From JANMJD01 sp963847945 (GTDB taxonomy: Bacteria; Actinomycetota; Acidimicrobiia; Acidimicrobiales; Ilumatobacteraceae): a stretch of DNA of 64,000 nt. How positions within the stretch are numbered: the first letter of the stretch is position 1; each line of letters opens with the position of its first letter. The stretch lies in contig CAWKBX010000012.1 in assembly GCA_963847945.1 (NCBI GenBank), forward strand, positions 1 through 64,000. The letters run 5' to 3'. A program made the position numbers and the translations under genes. This document shows positions 63,317-64,000 of this stretch, one piece after another. The notes beneath the pieces are model-generated. The model made no database searches and was not told the DNA's origin. It saw nothing but the letters and a program-made list of their open reading frames with translations.

Positions 63317-63987
63317 GCGATGATGCAGAACATCGCCTGCACCCCGTCGCGCCAGCCGATCTTCTTGCCCTCCGCGTAGGTGCGGCCGCTATAGGAGATG
63401 CCGACCTCGAACACTCGCCAATGGCCGGCGGCGACCTTGGCGGTCATTTCGGGCTCGATGCCGAAACGGTTCTCCTGCAGCTCGAAACTGCGCAGCACCT
63501 CGACGCGGAATGCCTTGTAGCAGGTCTCCATGTCGGTGAGATTGAGGTTCGTGAACATGTTCGACGCCGTGGTGAGGAATCGGTTGCCGACCGAGTGCCA
63601 GTAGTAGAGCACCCGATGTGGCCGACCGCCCTGGAAGCGTGAGCCGTAGACGACATCGGCCTGCCCGCTGAGCAGCGGCTCCATCAAGAGGTTGAACTCG
63701 GCCGGGTCGTACTCGAGATCGGCATCTTGCACGATGACGTACGGTCCCTCCGCTGCCGCGAACCCGCGGCGCAGTGCTGCACCCTTCCCCTGATTGTGCG
63801 GTTGCAGCAGCACCCGCACCCGGGGATCGTCGAGCTCAGCCAGCAGGTCGCGGGTGCCGTCGGTTGAGCCGTCATCAATGATGACCACTTCCGACGTGTA
63901 GGGCGACTTGAGCACCGAGGCGACGACCTCGTGGATCGTGGCCCGCTCGTTGTAGCAGGGGATAACGACGCTGAGGCAAGCAACCAC
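63238..63987 (-). CDS. GT2 glycosyltransferase (polyprenyl-phosphate sugar synthase type)
   Basis: Cytoplasmic-face glycosyltransferase of about 249 residues. LSVVIPCYNERATIHEVVAS, EVVIIDDGSTDGTRDLLAEL, LQPHNQGKGAALRRGFAAAE and VIVQDADLEYDPAEF (DxD) are those of dolichyl- or polyprenyl-phosphate mannose/glucose synthases. RFGIEPEMTAKVA and the end SYSGRTYAEGKKIGWRDGVQ follow. No membrane helix at the C-terminus. GTG 63,987 with a GGAGAG site is preferred; TTG 63,999 is possible, and the gene could extend past the edge. It may make the lipid-linked sugar used by the GT-C-like proteins at 56 and 61 kb. Confidence 0.88.
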   Translation of the reverse strand: MVACLSVVIPCYNERATIHEVVASVLKSPYTSEVVIIDDGSTDGTRDLLAELDDPRVRVLLQPHNQGKGAALRRGFAAAEGPYVIVQDADLEYDPAEFNLLMEPLLSGQADVVYGSRFQGGRPHRVLYYWHSVGNRFLTTASNMFTNLNLTDMETCYKAFRVEVLRSFELQENRFGIEPEMTAKVAAGHWRVFEVGISYSGRTYAEGKKIGWRDGVQAMFCIIAYSPSGQRLGVRRLQPLVRRLTRGKA

Positions 63988-64000
63988 AGAACTCTCCAAG

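Noticed and set aside
1..64000. CRISPR array, tRNA, rRNA, IS element or prophage
   Set aside because: No regularly spaced repeats with unique spacers, no cloverleaf-like sequence, no rRNA stretch, no transposase, integrase or structural phage gene was found. The tandem repeats at 17.8 and 50.1 kb have no spacers.

Overview
The window contains two unrelated genomic backgrounds joined at about 10,343/10,344. Positions 1-10,343 look like an alphaproteobacterium of the Bradyrhizobium/Rhodopseudomonas type. The evidence is the protein styles (LysR, aldo/keto reductase, DMT transporter, Bradyrhizobium-like autotransporter, Lrp regulator with a divergent MdeB-like E1) and the intergenic palindromic repeats. 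Positions 10,344-64,000 look like a high-GC actinobacterium, most likely Acidimicrobiia (Ilumatobacter-like). Supporting features are Ku/LigD-type end joining, a TIGR03086 DinB protein, an MPT53-like secreted thioredoxin, AceE, and many tightly overlapping operons. The join cuts one gene on each side (an E1-like transketolase and a DUF1996 lipoprotein) with no mobile element, so an assembly or read chimera is the simplest explanation. Apparent frameshifts are dense from 1 to 16 kb and rare afterwards, which fits a poorly polished contig end.

Layout of the alphaproteobacterial part: partial VOC protein (-), short LysR, aldo/keto reductase, EamA transporter, a ~980-residue autotransporter with many indels, a zinc alcohol dehydrogenase, about 0.9 kb of repeat-rich intergenic DNA, then an Lrp-type regulator divergent from an MdeB-like 2-oxoacid dehydrogenase E1.

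Layout of the actinobacterial part: DUF1996 lipoprotein and a cupredoxin/beta-helix lipoprotein (-); an AbiEi/DUF559 gene bracketed by a direct repeat carrying a hairpin; Ku plus LigD-type polymerase (-); an MFS transporter fused to a cyclic-nucleotide-binding domain; a 14-bp minisatellite; envelope proteins; a D-aminoacylase, DinB protein and carotenoid oxygenase (-); a 1,261-residue Ig-repeat surface protein; a lipoate operon (Lpd, E2, and a LipB-LipA fusion) preceded by two small genes; a secreted thioredoxin-like gene with an in-frame TGA exactly at the first catalytic Cys; TIGR01777, FAD oxidoreductase, VOC/MarR, argJ, YqeY, SDR and CoA-transferase genes; an orphan PIN gene and a vapBC pair; an aldehyde dehydrogenase and a soluble-adenylyl-cyclase-like regulator (-); a four-gene overlapping operon (alpha/beta-barrel protein, Dyp peroxidase, lipase-like hydrolase, P450); a GT39-like membrane protein; RNase HI (-); aceE; a YfhO-like membrane protein; and a GT2 glycosyltransferase.

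Several genes make a connected pyruvate/lipoate module: aceE (58 kb) supplies E1, the 30-33 kb operon supplies E2, E3 and the lipoate attachment/synthesis enzyme. The most interesting single observation is the candidate selenocysteine thioredoxin at 33,969-34,625, with a SECIS-like hairpin (GGTC loop) just downstream of the TGA. No tRNA, rRNA, CRISPR array, IS element or phage was seen.
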